Below, piece after piece: positions 50,801-63,900 of a DNA stretch of 64,000 bases. The notes below the pieces were generated by a model that searched no databases, was not told where the DNA came from, and worked only from the letters and a program-made list of their open reading frames with translations. Positions within the stretch are counted from its first letter, which is position 1, and the number at the start of each line of letters is the position of its first letter. The translations under genes and the position numbers were made by a program. The stretch is taken from contig CAUJGJ010000107.1 of assembly GCA_963170055.1 (NCBI GenBank), forward strand, positions 104,095-168,094, read 5' to 3'. The DNA is from Halisarca cf. caerulea (Eukaryota > Porifera > Demospongiae > Chondrillida > Halisarcidae).

Positions 50801-53800
50801 CCAACACTAAACAAAGACGCCCACAGTACTTCAGAAAGGTCATGTGTGTCCACTGGGAATGTGCGTGGTGCTAGTGCCAAATATTGGTATTAGCACCAGC
50901 ATATCCAACATTACACAAATACGCCCACAGTAGTTAAAAATCTTCATGCGTGTCCAATGGGAATGTGTGTGGTGCTAGTGCCATATATTGGTATTAGCAC
51001 CACCATATCCAACACTACACAAATACGCCCACAGCACTTCAGAAACTTCATGTGTGTCCACTGGGAATGTGCGTGGTGCTAGTGCCAAATAATGGTATTA
51101 GCACCAAAATATCCAACACTACACAGATACGCCCACAGCACTTCAGCAAGGTCATGTGTGTCCACTGGGAATGTGCGTGGTGCTAGTGCCAAATATTGGT
51201 ATTAGCACCATCATATCCAACATTACACAAATACGCCCACAGCACTTCAGTAAGGTCATGTGTGTCCACTGGGAATGTGCGTGGTGCTAGTGCCAAATAT
51301 TGGTATTAGCACCAGCATATCCAACATTACACAAATACGCCTACAGCATATAAGAAACTTCATGTGTGTCCACTGGGAATGTGCGTGGTGCTAGTGCCAA
51401 ATATTGGTATTAGCACCACCACATCCAACACTACACAAATGCGCCCACAGTACTTCAGAAAGGTCATGTGTGTCCACTGGGAATGCGCGTGGTGCCAGTG
51501 CAAAATATTGGTATTAGCACCAGCATATCCAACATTACACAAATACGCCCACAGTAGTTAAGAATCTTCATGGGTGTCCACTGGGAATGTGCGTGGTGCT
51601 AGTGCCCAATATTGGTATTAGCACCAGCATATCCAACACTACACAAATACGCCCACAGATCTTCAGAAACTTCATGTGTGTCTACTGGGAATGTGCGTGG
51701 TGCTAGTACCAAATATTTGTATTTGCACCAGCATATCCAACGCTACACAAATACGCCCACAGCACTTCAGAAAGGTCATGTGTGTCCACTGGGAATGTGC
51801 GTGGTGCTAGTGCCAAATATTGGTATTAGCACCACCATATCCAACACTACACAAATACGCCCACAGCACTTCAGAAACTTCATGTGTGTCCACTGGGAAT
51901 GTGCGTGGTGCTAGTGCCAAATATTGGTATTAGCACCAGCATATCCAACTCTACACAAATACGCCCACAGTAGTTAAAAATCTTCATGTGTGTCCACTGG
52001 GAATGTGCGTGGTGCTAGTGCCAAATATTTTTATTAGTACCACCATATCCAACATTACACAAATACGCCCACAGCACTTCAGAAACTTCATGTGTGTCCA
52101 CTGGGAATGTGCGTGGTGCTAGTACCAAATATTGGTATTAGCACCACCATATCTAACAATACAAAAATACGCCCACAGCACTTCAGAAACTTCATGTGTG
52201 TTCACTGGGAATGTGCGTGGTGCTAGTGCCAAATATTGGTATTAGCACCACCATATCCAACACTACACAAATACGCCCACAGCACTTCAGAAAGGTGATA
52301 TGTGTCCACTGGGAAAGTGCGTGGTGCTAGTGCCAAATATTGGTATTAGCACCAGCATATCCAACACTACACAAATACGCCCACAGAACTTCAGAAACTC
52401 CATGTGTGTTCACTGGGAATGTGCGTGGTGCTAGTGCCAAATATTGGTATTAGCACCAGCATATCCAACAGTACACAAATACGCCCACAGCACTTCAGAA
52501 AGGGCATGTGTGTCCACTGGGAATGTGCGTGGTGCTAGTGCCAAATATTGGTATTAGCACCACCATATCCAACACTACACAAATACGCCCACAGAACTTC
52601 AGAAACTTCATGTGTGTCCACTGGGAATGTGCGTGGTGCTAGTGCCAAATATTGGTATTAGCACCACCATATCCAACACTACACAAATACGCCCACAGAA
52701 CTTCAGAAACTTCATGTGTGTCCACTGGGAATGTGCGTGGTGCTAGTGCCAAATATTGGTATTAGCATCAGCATATCAAACACCACACAAATACGCTCAC
52801 AGCACTTCAGAAACTTAATGTGTGTCTACTGGGAATGTGCGTGGTGCTAGTGCCAAATATTGGTATTAGCACCAGCATATCCAACATAACACAAATACGC
52901 CCACAGTAGTTAAAAATCTTCATGTGTGTCCAATGGGAATGTGTGTGGTGCTAGTGCCATATATTGGTATTAGCACCACCATATCCAACACTACACAAAT
53001 ACGCCCACAGCACTTCAGAAACTTCATGTGTGTCCACTGGGAATGTGCGTGGTGCTAGTGCCAAATAATGGTATTAGCACCACCATATCCAACACTACAC
53101 AGATACGCCCACAGCACTTCAGCATGGTCATGTGTGTCCACTGGGAATGTGCGTGGTGCTAGTGCCAAATATTGGTATTAGCACCATCATATCCAACACT
53201 ACACAAATACGCCCACAGCACTTCAGTAAGGTCATGTGTGTCCACTGGGAATGTGCGTGGTGCTAGTGCCAAATATTGGTATTAGCACCAGCATATCCAA
53301 CATTACACAAATACGCCCACAGTAGTTAAAAATCTTCATGTGTGTCCAATGGGAATGTGTGTGGTGCTAGTGCCATATATTGGTATTAGCACCACCATAT
53401 CCAACACTACACAAATACGCCCACAGCACTTCAGAAACTTCATGTGTGTCCACTGGGAATGTGCGTGGTGCTAGTGCCAAATATTGGTATTAGCACCACC
53501 ATATCCCACACTAAACAAAGACGCCCACAGTACTTCAGAAAGGTCATGTGTGTCCACTGGGAATGTGCGTGGTGCTAGTGCCAAATATTGGTATTAGCAC
53601 CAGCATATCCAACATTACACAAATACGCCCACAGTAGTTAAAAATCTTCATGCGTGTCCAATGGGAATGTGTGTGGTGCTAGTGCCATATATTGGTATTA
53701 GCACCACCATATCCAACACTACACAAATACGCCCACAGCACTTCAGAAACTTCATGTGTGTCCACTGGGAATGTGCGTGGTGCTAGTGCCAAATAATGGT

Positions 53801-55900
53801 ATTAGCACCAAAATATCCAACACTACACAGATACGCCCACAGCACTTCAGCAAGGTCATGTGTGTCCACTGGGAATGTGCGTGGTGCTAGTGCCAAATAT
53901 TGGTATTAGCACCATCATATCCAACATTACACAAATACGCCCACAGCACTTCAGTAAGGTCATGTGTGTCCACTGGGAATGTGCGTGGTGCTAGTGCCAA
54001 ATATTGGTATTAGCACCAGCATATCCAACATTACACAAATACGCCTACAGCATATAAGAAACTTCATGTGTGTCCACTGGGAATGTGCGTGGTGCTAGTG
54101 CCAAATATTGGTATTAGCACCACCACATCCAACACTACACAAATGCGCCCACAGTACTTCAGAAAGGTCATGTGTGTCCACTGGGAATGCGCGTGGTGCC
54201 AGTGCCAAATATTGGTATTAGCACCAGCATATCCAACATTACACAAATACGCCCACAGTAGTTAAGAATCTTCATGGGTGTCCACTGGGAATGTGCGTGG
54301 TGCTAGTGCCCAATATTGGTATTAGCACCAGCATATCCAACACTACACAAATACGCCCACAGATCTTCAGAAACTTCATGTGTGTCTACTGGGAATGTGC
54401 GTGGTGCTAGTACCAAATATTTGTATTTGCACCAGCATATCCAACGCTACACAAATACGCCCACAGCACTTCAGAAAGGTCATGTGTGTCCACTGGGAAT
54501 GTGCGTGGTGCTAGTGCCAAATATTGGTATTAGCACCACCATATCCAACACTACACAAATACGCCCACAGCACTTCAGAAACTTCATGTGTGTCCACTGG
54601 GAATGTGCGTGGTGCTAGTGCCAAATATTGGTATTAGCACCAGCATATCCAACTCTACACAAATACGCCCACAGTAGTTAAAAATCTTCATGTGTGTCCA
54701 CTGGGAATGTGCGTGGTGCTAGTGCCAAATATTTTTATTAGTACCACCATATCCAACATTACACAAATACGCCCACAGCACTTCAGAAACTTCATGTGTG
54801 TCCACTGGGAATGTGCGTGGTGCTAGTGCCAAATATTGGTATTAGCACCACCATATCCAACACTACACAAATACGCCCACAGCACTTCAGAAACTTCATG
54901 TGTGTTCACTGGGAATGTGCGTGGTGCTAGTGCCAAATATTGGTATTAGCACCACCATATCCAACACTACACAAATACGCCCACAGCACTTCAGAAAGGT
55001 GATATGTGTCCATTGGGAAAGTGCGTGGTGCTAGTGCCAAATATTGGTATTAGCACCAGCATATCCAACACTACACAAATACGCCCACAGAACTTCAGAA
55101 ACTCCATGTGTGTTCACTGGGAATGTGCGTGGTGCTAGTGCCAAATATTGGTATTAGCACCAGCATATCCAACAGTACACAAATACGCCCACAGCACTTC
55201 AGAAAGGGCATGTGTGTCCACTGGGAATGTGCGTGGTGCTAGTGCCAAATATTGGTATTAGCACCACCATATCCAACACTACACAAATACGCCCACAGAA
55301 CTTCAGAAACTTCATGTGTGTCCACTGGGAATGTGCGTGGTGCTAGTGCCAAATATTGGTATTAGCACCACCATATCCAACACTACACAAATACGCCCAC
55401 AGAACTTCAGAAACTTCATGTGTGTCCACTGGGAATGTGCGTGGTGCTAGTGCCAAATATTGGTATTAGCATCAGCATATCAAACACCACACAAATACGC
55501 TCACAGCACTTCAGAAACTTAATGTGTGTCTACTGGGAATGTGCGTGGTGCTAGTGCCAAATATTGGTATTAGCACCAGCATATCCAACATAACACAAAT
55601 ACGCCCACAGTAGTTAAAAATCTTCATGTGTGTCCAATGGGAATGTGTGTGGTGCTAGTGCCATATATTGGTATTAGCACCACCATATCCAACACTACAC
55701 AAATACGCCCACAGCACTTCAGAAACTTCATGTGTGTCCACTGGGAATGTGCGTGGTGCTAGTGCCAAATAATGGTATTAGCACCAAAATATCCAACACT
55801 ACACAGATACGCCCACAGCACTTCAGCAAGGTCATGTGTGTCCACTGGGAATGTGCGTGGTGCTAGTGCCAAATATTGGTATTAGCACCATCATATCCAA
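47820..55900 (+). repeat. HOR: 26-monomer unit of 2704 bp
   Basis: Copies begin near 47820, 50524 and 53228. The marker dimer at 48656, 51360 and 54064 and the 100-codon frame at 48908, 51612 and 54316 are all spaced 2704 bp. Copies 1 and 2 share rare changes such as CAGTGCAAAATATTGG and CCATATCTAACAATAC. Copies 2 and 3 share CATGGGTGTCC. The third is truncated and passes into a different block near 55.3-55.9 kb. Confidence 0.85.
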
Positions 55901-58900
55901 CACTACACAAATACGCCCACAGCACTTCAGTAAGGTCATGTGTGTCCACTGGGAATGTGCGTGGTGCTAGTGCCAAATATTGGTATTAGCACCAGCATAT
56001 CCAACATTACACAAATACGCCCACAGCATATAAGAAACTTCATGTGTGTCCACTGGGAATGTGCGTGGTGCTAGTGCCAAATATTGGTATTAGCACCACC
56101 ACATCCAACACTACACAAATGCTCCCACAGTACTTCAGAAAGGTCATGTGTGTCCACTGGGAATGCGCGTGGTGCCAGTGCCAAATATTGGTATTAGCAC
56201 CAGCATATCCAACATTACACAAATACGCCCACAGTAGTTAAGAATCTTCATGTGTGTCCACTGGGAATGTTTGTGGTGCTAGTGCCCAATATTGGTATTA
56301 GCACCAGCATATCCAACACTACACAAATACGCCCGCAGATCTTCAGAAACTTCATGTGTGTCTACTGGGAATGTGCGTGGTGCTAGTACCAAATATTTGT
56401 ATTTGCACCAGCATATCCAACGCTACACAAATACGCCCACAGCACTTCAGAAAGGTCATGTGTGTCCACTGGGAATGTGCGTGGTGCTAGTGCCAAATAT
56501 TGGTATTAGCACCACCATATCCAACACTACACAAATACGCCCACAGCACTTCAGAAAGGTCATGTGTGTCCACTGGGAATGTGCGTGGTGCTAGTGCCAA
56601 ATATTGGTATTAGCACCAGCATATCCAACATTACACAAATACGCCCACAGTAGTTAAAAATCTTCATGTGTGTCCAATGGGAATGTGTGTGGTGCTAGTG
56701 CCATATATTGGTATTAGCACCACCATATCCAACACTACACAAATACGCCCACAGCACTTCAGAAACTTCATATGTGTCCACTGGGAATGTGCGTGGTGCT
56801 AGTGCCAAATATTGGTATTAGCACCAGCATATCCAACACTACACAAATACGCCCACAGCACTTCAGAAAGGTCATGTGTGTCCACTGGGAATGTGCGTGG
56901 TGCTAGTGCCAAATATTGGTATTAGCACCAGCATATCCAACTCTACACAAATACGCCCACAGTAGTTAAAAATCTTCATGTGTGTCCACTGGGAATGTGC
57001 GTGGTGCTAGTGCCAAATATTTTTATTAGCACCACCATATCCAACATTACACAAATACGCCCACAGCACTTCAGAAACTTCATGTGTGTCCACTGGGAAT
57101 GTGCGTGGTGCTAGTGCCAAATATTGGTATTAGCACCACCATATCCAACAATACAAAAATACGCCCACAGCACTTCAGAAACTTCATGTGTGTTCACTGG
57201 GAATGTGCGTGGTGCTAGTGCCAAATATTGGTATTAGCACCACCATATCCAACACTACACAAATACGCCCACAGCACTTCAGAAAGGTGATATGTGTCCA
57301 CTGGGAAAGTGCGTGGTGCTAGTGCCAAATATTGGTATTAGCACCAGCATATCCAACACTACACAAATACGCCCACAGAACTTCAGAAACTCCATGTGTG
57401 TTCACTGGGAATGTGCGTGGTGCTCGTACCAAATATTGGTATTAGCACCAGCATATCCAACAGTACACAAATACGCCCACAGCACTTCAGAAAGGGCATG
57501 TGTGTCCACTGGGAATGTGCGTGGTGCTAGTGCCAAATATTGGTATTAGCACCACCATATCCAACACTACACAAATACGCCCACAGAACTTCAGAAACTT
57601 CATGTGTGTCCACTGGGAATGTGCGTGGTGCTAGTGCCAAATATTGGTATTAGCATCAGCATATCAAACACCACACAAATACGCTCACAGCACTTCAGAA
57701 ACTTCATGTGTGTCTACTGGGAATGTGCGTGGTGCTAGTGCCAAATATTGGTATTAGCACCAGCATATCCAACATAACACAAATACGCCCACAGTAGTTA
57801 AAAATCTTCATGTGTGTCCAATGGGAATGTGTGTGGTGCTAGTGCCATATATTGGTATTAGCACCACCATATCCAACACTACACAAATACGCCCACAGCA
57901 CTTCAGAAACTTCATGTGTGTCCACTGGGAATGTGCGTGGTGCTAGTGCCAAATATTGGTATTAGCACCAGCATATCCAACACTAAACAAAGACGCCCAC
58001 AGCACTTCAGAAAGGTCATGTGTGTCCACTGGGAATGTGCGTGGTGCTAGTGCCAAATATTGGTATTAGCACCAGCATATCCAACATTACACAAATACGC
58101 CCACAGTAGTTAAAAATCTTCATGCGTGTCCAATGGGAATGTGTGTGGTGCTAGTGCCATATATTGGTATTAGCACCACCATATCCAACACTACACAAAT
58201 ACGCCCACAGCACTTCAGAAACTTCATGTGTGTCCACTGGGAATGTGCGTGGTGCTAGTGCCAAATAATGGTATTAGCACCAGCATATCCAACACTACAC
58301 AGATACGCCCACAGCACTTCAGCAAGGTCATGTGTGTCCACTGGGAATGTGCGTGGTGCTAGTGCCAAATATTGGTAATAGCACCATCATATCCAACACT
58401 ACACAAATACGCCCACAGCACTTCAGTAAGGTCATGTGTGTCCACTGGGAATGTGCGTGGTGCTAGTGCCAAATATTGGTATTAGCACCAGCATATCCAA
58501 CATTACACAAATACGCCCACAGCATATAAGAAACTTCATGTGTGTCCACTGGGAAAGTGCGTGGTGCTAGTGCCAAATATTGGTATTAGCACCAGTATAT
58601 CCAACACTACACAAATACGCCCACAGATCTTCATAAACTTCATGTGTGTCTACTGGGAATGTGCGTGGTGCTAGTACCAAATATTTGTATTTGCACCAGC
58701 ATATCCAACGCTACACAAATACGCCCACAGCACTTCAGAAAGGTCATGTGTGTCCACTGGGAATGTGCGTGGTGCTAGTGCCAAATATTGGTATTAGCAC
58801 CACCATATCCAACACTACACAAATACGCCCACAGCACTGCAGAAAGGTCATGTGTGTCCACTGGGAATGTGCGTGGTGCTAGTGCCAAATAATGGTATTA

Positions 58901-59170
58901 GCACCAGCATATCCAACACTACACAGATACGCCCACAGCACTTCAGAAACTTCATGTGTGTCCTTTGACAATGTGCGTGGTGCTAGTGCCAAATATTGGT
59001 ATTAGCACCAGCATATCCAACACTACACAAATACGCCCACAGCACTTCAGAAACTTCATGTGTGTCCACTGGGAATGTGCGTGGTGTTAGTGCCAAATAT
59101 TGGTATTAGCACCAGCATATCCAACTCTACACAAATACGCCCACAGTAGTTAAAAATCTTCATGTGTGTC
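55310..59170 (+). repeat. Distant copy of the 27.2-31.1 kb block
   Basis: This block repeats about 27230-31090 at an offset of exactly 28080 bp (270 monomers); landmarks at 27960, 29212 and 30566 reappear at 56040, 57292 and 58646. After 59161 the match switches to the region from 33577 (offset 25584 bp, 246 monomers), carrying over TGTGAGTTCACTGGG and GCAAAAGCATATCC. The segment is therefore a mosaic of two upstream copies. Confidence 0.85.
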
Positions 59171-60949
59171 CACTGGGAATGTGCGTGGTGCTAGTGCCAA
59201 ATATTTTTATTAGCACCACCATATCCAACACTACACAAATACGCCCACAGCACTTCAGAAACTTCATGTGTGTCCACTGGGAATGTGCGTGGTGCTAGTG
59301 CCAAATATTGGTATTAGCACCACCATATCCAACAATACAAAAATACGCCCACAGCACTTCAGAAACTTCATGTGAGTTCACTGGGAATGTGCGTGGTGCT
59401 AGTGCCAAATATTGGTATTAGCACCACCATATCCAACACTACACAAATACGCCCACAGCACTTCAGAAAGGTGATATGTGTCCACTGGGAAAGGGCGTGG
59501 TGCTAGTGCCAAATATTGGTATTAGCAAAAGCATATCCAACACTACACAAATACGCCCACAGAACTTCAGAAACTCCATGTGTGTTCACTGGGAATGTGC
59601 GTGGTGCTAGTGCCAAATATTGGTATTAGCAAAAGCATATCCAACACTACACAAATACGCCCACAGAACTTCAGAAACTCCATGTGTGTTCACTGGGAAT
59701 GTGCGTGGTGCTAGTGCCAAATATTGGTATTAGCACCACCATATCCAACACTACACAAATACGCCCACAGCACTTCAGAAAGGTCATGTGTGTCCACTGG
59801 GAATGTGCGTGGTGCTAGTGCCAAATATTGGTATTAGCACCAGCATATCCAACATTACACAAATACGCCCACAGTAGTTAAAAATCTTCATGTGTGTCCA
59901 ATGGGAATGTGTGTGGTGCTAGTTCCATATATTGGTATTAGCACCACCATATCCAACACTACACAAATACGCCCACAGCATATAAGAAACTTCATGTGTG
60001 TCCACTGGGAATGTGCGTGGTGCTAGTGCCAAATATTGGTATTAGCACCAGCATATCCAACACTACACAAATACGCCCACAGCACTTCAGAAAGGTCATG
60101 TGTGTCCACTGGGAATGTGCGTGGTGCTAGTGCCAAATATTGGTATTAGCACCAGCATATCCAACTCTACACAAATACGCCCACAGTAGTTAAAAATCTT
60201 CATGTGTGTCCACTGGGAATGTGCGTGGTGCTAGTGCCAAATATTTTTATTAGCACCACCATATCCAACACTACACAAATACGCCCACAGCACTTCAGAA
60301 ACTTCATGTGTGTCCACTGGGAATGTGCGTGGTGCTAGTGCCAAATATTGGTATTAGCACCACCATATCCAACAATACAAAAATACGCCCACAGCACTTC
60401 AGAAACTTCATGTGTGTTCACTGGGAATGTGCGTGGTGCTAGTGCCAAATATTGGTATTAGCACCACCATATCCAACACTACACAAATACGCCCACAGCA
60501 CTTCAGAAAGGTGATATGTGTCCACTTGGAAAGTGCGTGGTGCTAGTGCCAAATATTGGTATTAGCACCAGCATATCCAACACTACACAAATACGCCCAC
60601 AGAACTTCAGAAACTCCATGTTTGTTCACTGGGAATGTGCGTGGTGCTAGTGCCAAATATTGGTATTTGCACCAGCATATACAACAGTACACAAATACGC
60701 CCACAGCACTTCAGAAAGGTCATGTGTGTCCACTGGGAATGTGCGTGGTGCTAGTGCCAAATATTGGTATTAGCACCACCATATCCAACACTACACAAAT
60801 ACGCCCACAGAACTTCAGAAACTTCATGTGTGTCCACTGGGAATGTGCGTGGTGCTAGTGCCAAATATTGGTATTAGCATCAGCATATCAAACACCACAC
60901 AAATACGCTCACAGCACTTCAGAAACTTAATGTGTGTCTACTGGGAATG

Positions 60950-63900
60950 TGCGTGGTGCTAGTGCCAAATATTGGTATTAGCACCAGCATATCCAACACT
61001 AAACAAAGACGCCCACAGCACTTCAGAAAGGTCATGTGTGTCCACTGGGAATGTGCGTGGTGCTAGTGCCAAATATTGGTATTAGCACCAGCATATCCAA
61101 CATTACACAAATACGCCCACAGTAGTTAAAAATCTTCATGCGTGTCCAATGGGAATGTGTGTGGTGCTAGTGCCATATATTGGTATTAGCACCACCATAT
61201 CCAACACTACACAAATACGCCCACAGCACTTCAGAAACTTCATGTGTGTCCACTGGGAATGTGCGTGGTGCTAGTGCCAAATAATGGTATTAGCACCAGC
61301 ATATCCAACACTACACAGATACGCCCACAGCACTTCAGCAAGGTCATGTGTGTCTACTGGGAATGTGCGTGGTGCTAGTGCCAAATATTGGTATTAGCAC
61401 CATCATATCCAACACTACACAAATACGCCCACAGCACTTCAGTAAGGTCATGTGTGTCCACTGGGAATGTGCGTGGTGCTAGTGCCAAATATTGGTATTA
61501 GCACCAGCATATCCAACATTACACAAATACGCCCACAGCATATAAGAAACTTCATGTGTGTCCACTGGGAAAGTGCGTGGTGCTAGTGCCAAATATTGGT
61601 ATTAGCACCACCACATCCAACACTACACAAATGCGCCCACAGTACTTCAGAAAGGTCATGTGTGTCCACTGGGAATGCGCGTGGTGCCAGTGCCAAATAT
61701 TGGTATTAGCACCAGCATATCCAACATTACACAAATACGCCCACAGTAGTTAAGAATCTTCATGTGTGTCCACTGGGAATGTTTGTGGTGCTAGTGCCCA
61801 ATATTGGTATTAGCACCAGCATATCCAACACTACACAAATACGCCCGCAGATCTTCAGAAACTTCATGTGTGTCTACTGGGAATGTGCGTGGTGCTAGTA
61901 CCAAATATTTGTATTTGCACCAGCATATCCAACGCTACACAAATACGCCCACAGCACTTCAGAAAGGTCATGTGTGTCCACTGGGAATGTGCGTGGTGCT
62001 AGTGCCAAATATTGGTATTAGCACCACCATATCCAACACTACACAAATACGCCCACAGCACTTCAGAAAGGTCATGTGTGTCCACTGGGAATGTGCGTGG
62101 TGCTAGTGCCAAATATTGGTATTAGCACCAGCATATCCAACATTACACAAATACGCCCACAGTAGTTAAAAATCTTCATGTGTGTCCAATGGGAATGTGT
62201 GTGGTGCTAGTGCCATATATTGGTATTAGCACCACCATATCCAACACTACACAAATACGCCCACAGCACTTCAGAAACTTCATATGTGTCCACTGGGAAT
62301 GTGCGTGGTGCTAGTGCCAAATATTGGTATTAGCACCAGCATATCCAACACTACACAAATACGCCCACAGCACTTCAGAAAGGTCATGTGTGTCCACTGG
62401 GAATGTGCGTGGTGCTAGTGCCAAATATTGGTATTAGCACCAGCATATCCAACTCTACACAAATACGCCCACAGTAGTTAAAAATCTTCATGTGTGTCCA
62501 CTGGGAATGTGCGTGGTGCTAGTGCCAAATATTTTTATTAGCACCACCATATCCAACATTACACAAATACGCCCACAGCACTTCAGAAACTTCATGTGTG
62601 TCCACTGGGAATGTGCGTGGTGCTAGTGCCAAATATTGGTATTAGCACCAGCATATCCAACACTAAACAAAGACGCCCACAGCACTTCAGAAAGGTCATG
62701 TGTGTCCACTGGGAATGTGCGTGGTGCTAGTGCCAAATATTGGTATTAGCACCAGCATATCCAACATTACACAAATACGCCCACAGTAGTTAAAAATCTT
62801 CATGCGTGTCCAATGGGAATGTGTGTGGTGCTAGTGCCATATATTGGTATTAGCACCACCATATCCAACACTACACAAATACGCCCACAGCACTTCAGAA
62901 ACTTCATGTGTGTCCACTGGGAATGTGCGTGGTGCTAGTGCCAAATAATGGTATTAGCACCAGCATATCCAACACTACACAGATACGCCCACAGCACTTC
63001 AGCAAGGTCATGTGTGTCTACTGGGAATGTGCGTGGTGCTAGTGCCAAATATTGGTATTAGCACCATCATATCCAACACTACACAAATACGCCCACAGCA
63101 CTTCAGTAAGGTCATGTGTGTCCACTGGGAATGTGCGTGGTGCTAGTGCCAAATATTGGTATTAGCACCAGCATATCCAACATTACACAAATACGCCCAC
63201 AGCATATAAGAAACTTCATGTGTGTCCACTGGGAAAGTGCGTGGTGCTAGTGCCAAATATTGGTATTAGCACCACCACATCCAACACTACACAAATGCGC
63301 CCACAGTACTTCAGAAAGGTCATGTGTGTCCACTGGGAATGCGCGTGGTGCCAGTGCCAAATATTGGTATTAGCACCAGCATATCCAACATTACACAAAT
63401 ACGCCCACAGTAGTTAAGAATCTTCATGTGTGTCCACTGGGAATGTTTGTGGTGCTAGTGCCCAATATTGGTATTAGCACCAGCATATCCAACACTACAC
63501 AAATACGCCCGCAGATCTTCAGAAACTTCATGTGTGTCTACTGGGAATGTGCGTGGTGCTAGTACCAAATATTTGTATTTGCACCAGCATATCCAACGCT
63601 ACACAAATACGCCCACAGCACTTCAGAAAGGTCATGTGTGTCCACTGGGAATGTGCGTGGTGCTAGTGCCAAATATTGGTATTAGCACCACCATATCCAA
63701 CACTACACAAATACGCCCACAGCACTTCAGAAAGGTCATGTGTGTCCACTGGGAATGTGCGTGGTGCTAGTGCCAAATATTGGTATTAGCACCAGCATAT
63801 CCAACATTACACAAATACGCCCACAGTAGTTAAAAATCTTCATGTGTGTCCAATGGGAATGTGTGTGGTGCTAGTGCCATATATTGGTATTAGCACCACC

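Noticed and set aside
7479..63770. Dozens of 60-100 codon open frames on both strands (recurring peptides such as MCPLGMCVVLVPNIG and MCNVGYAGANTN)
   Set aside because: They recur only at multiples of the 104-bp monomer, occur on both strands at once, and each monomer shifts the frame because 104 is not divisible by three. They are by-products of the satellite, not a gene family.
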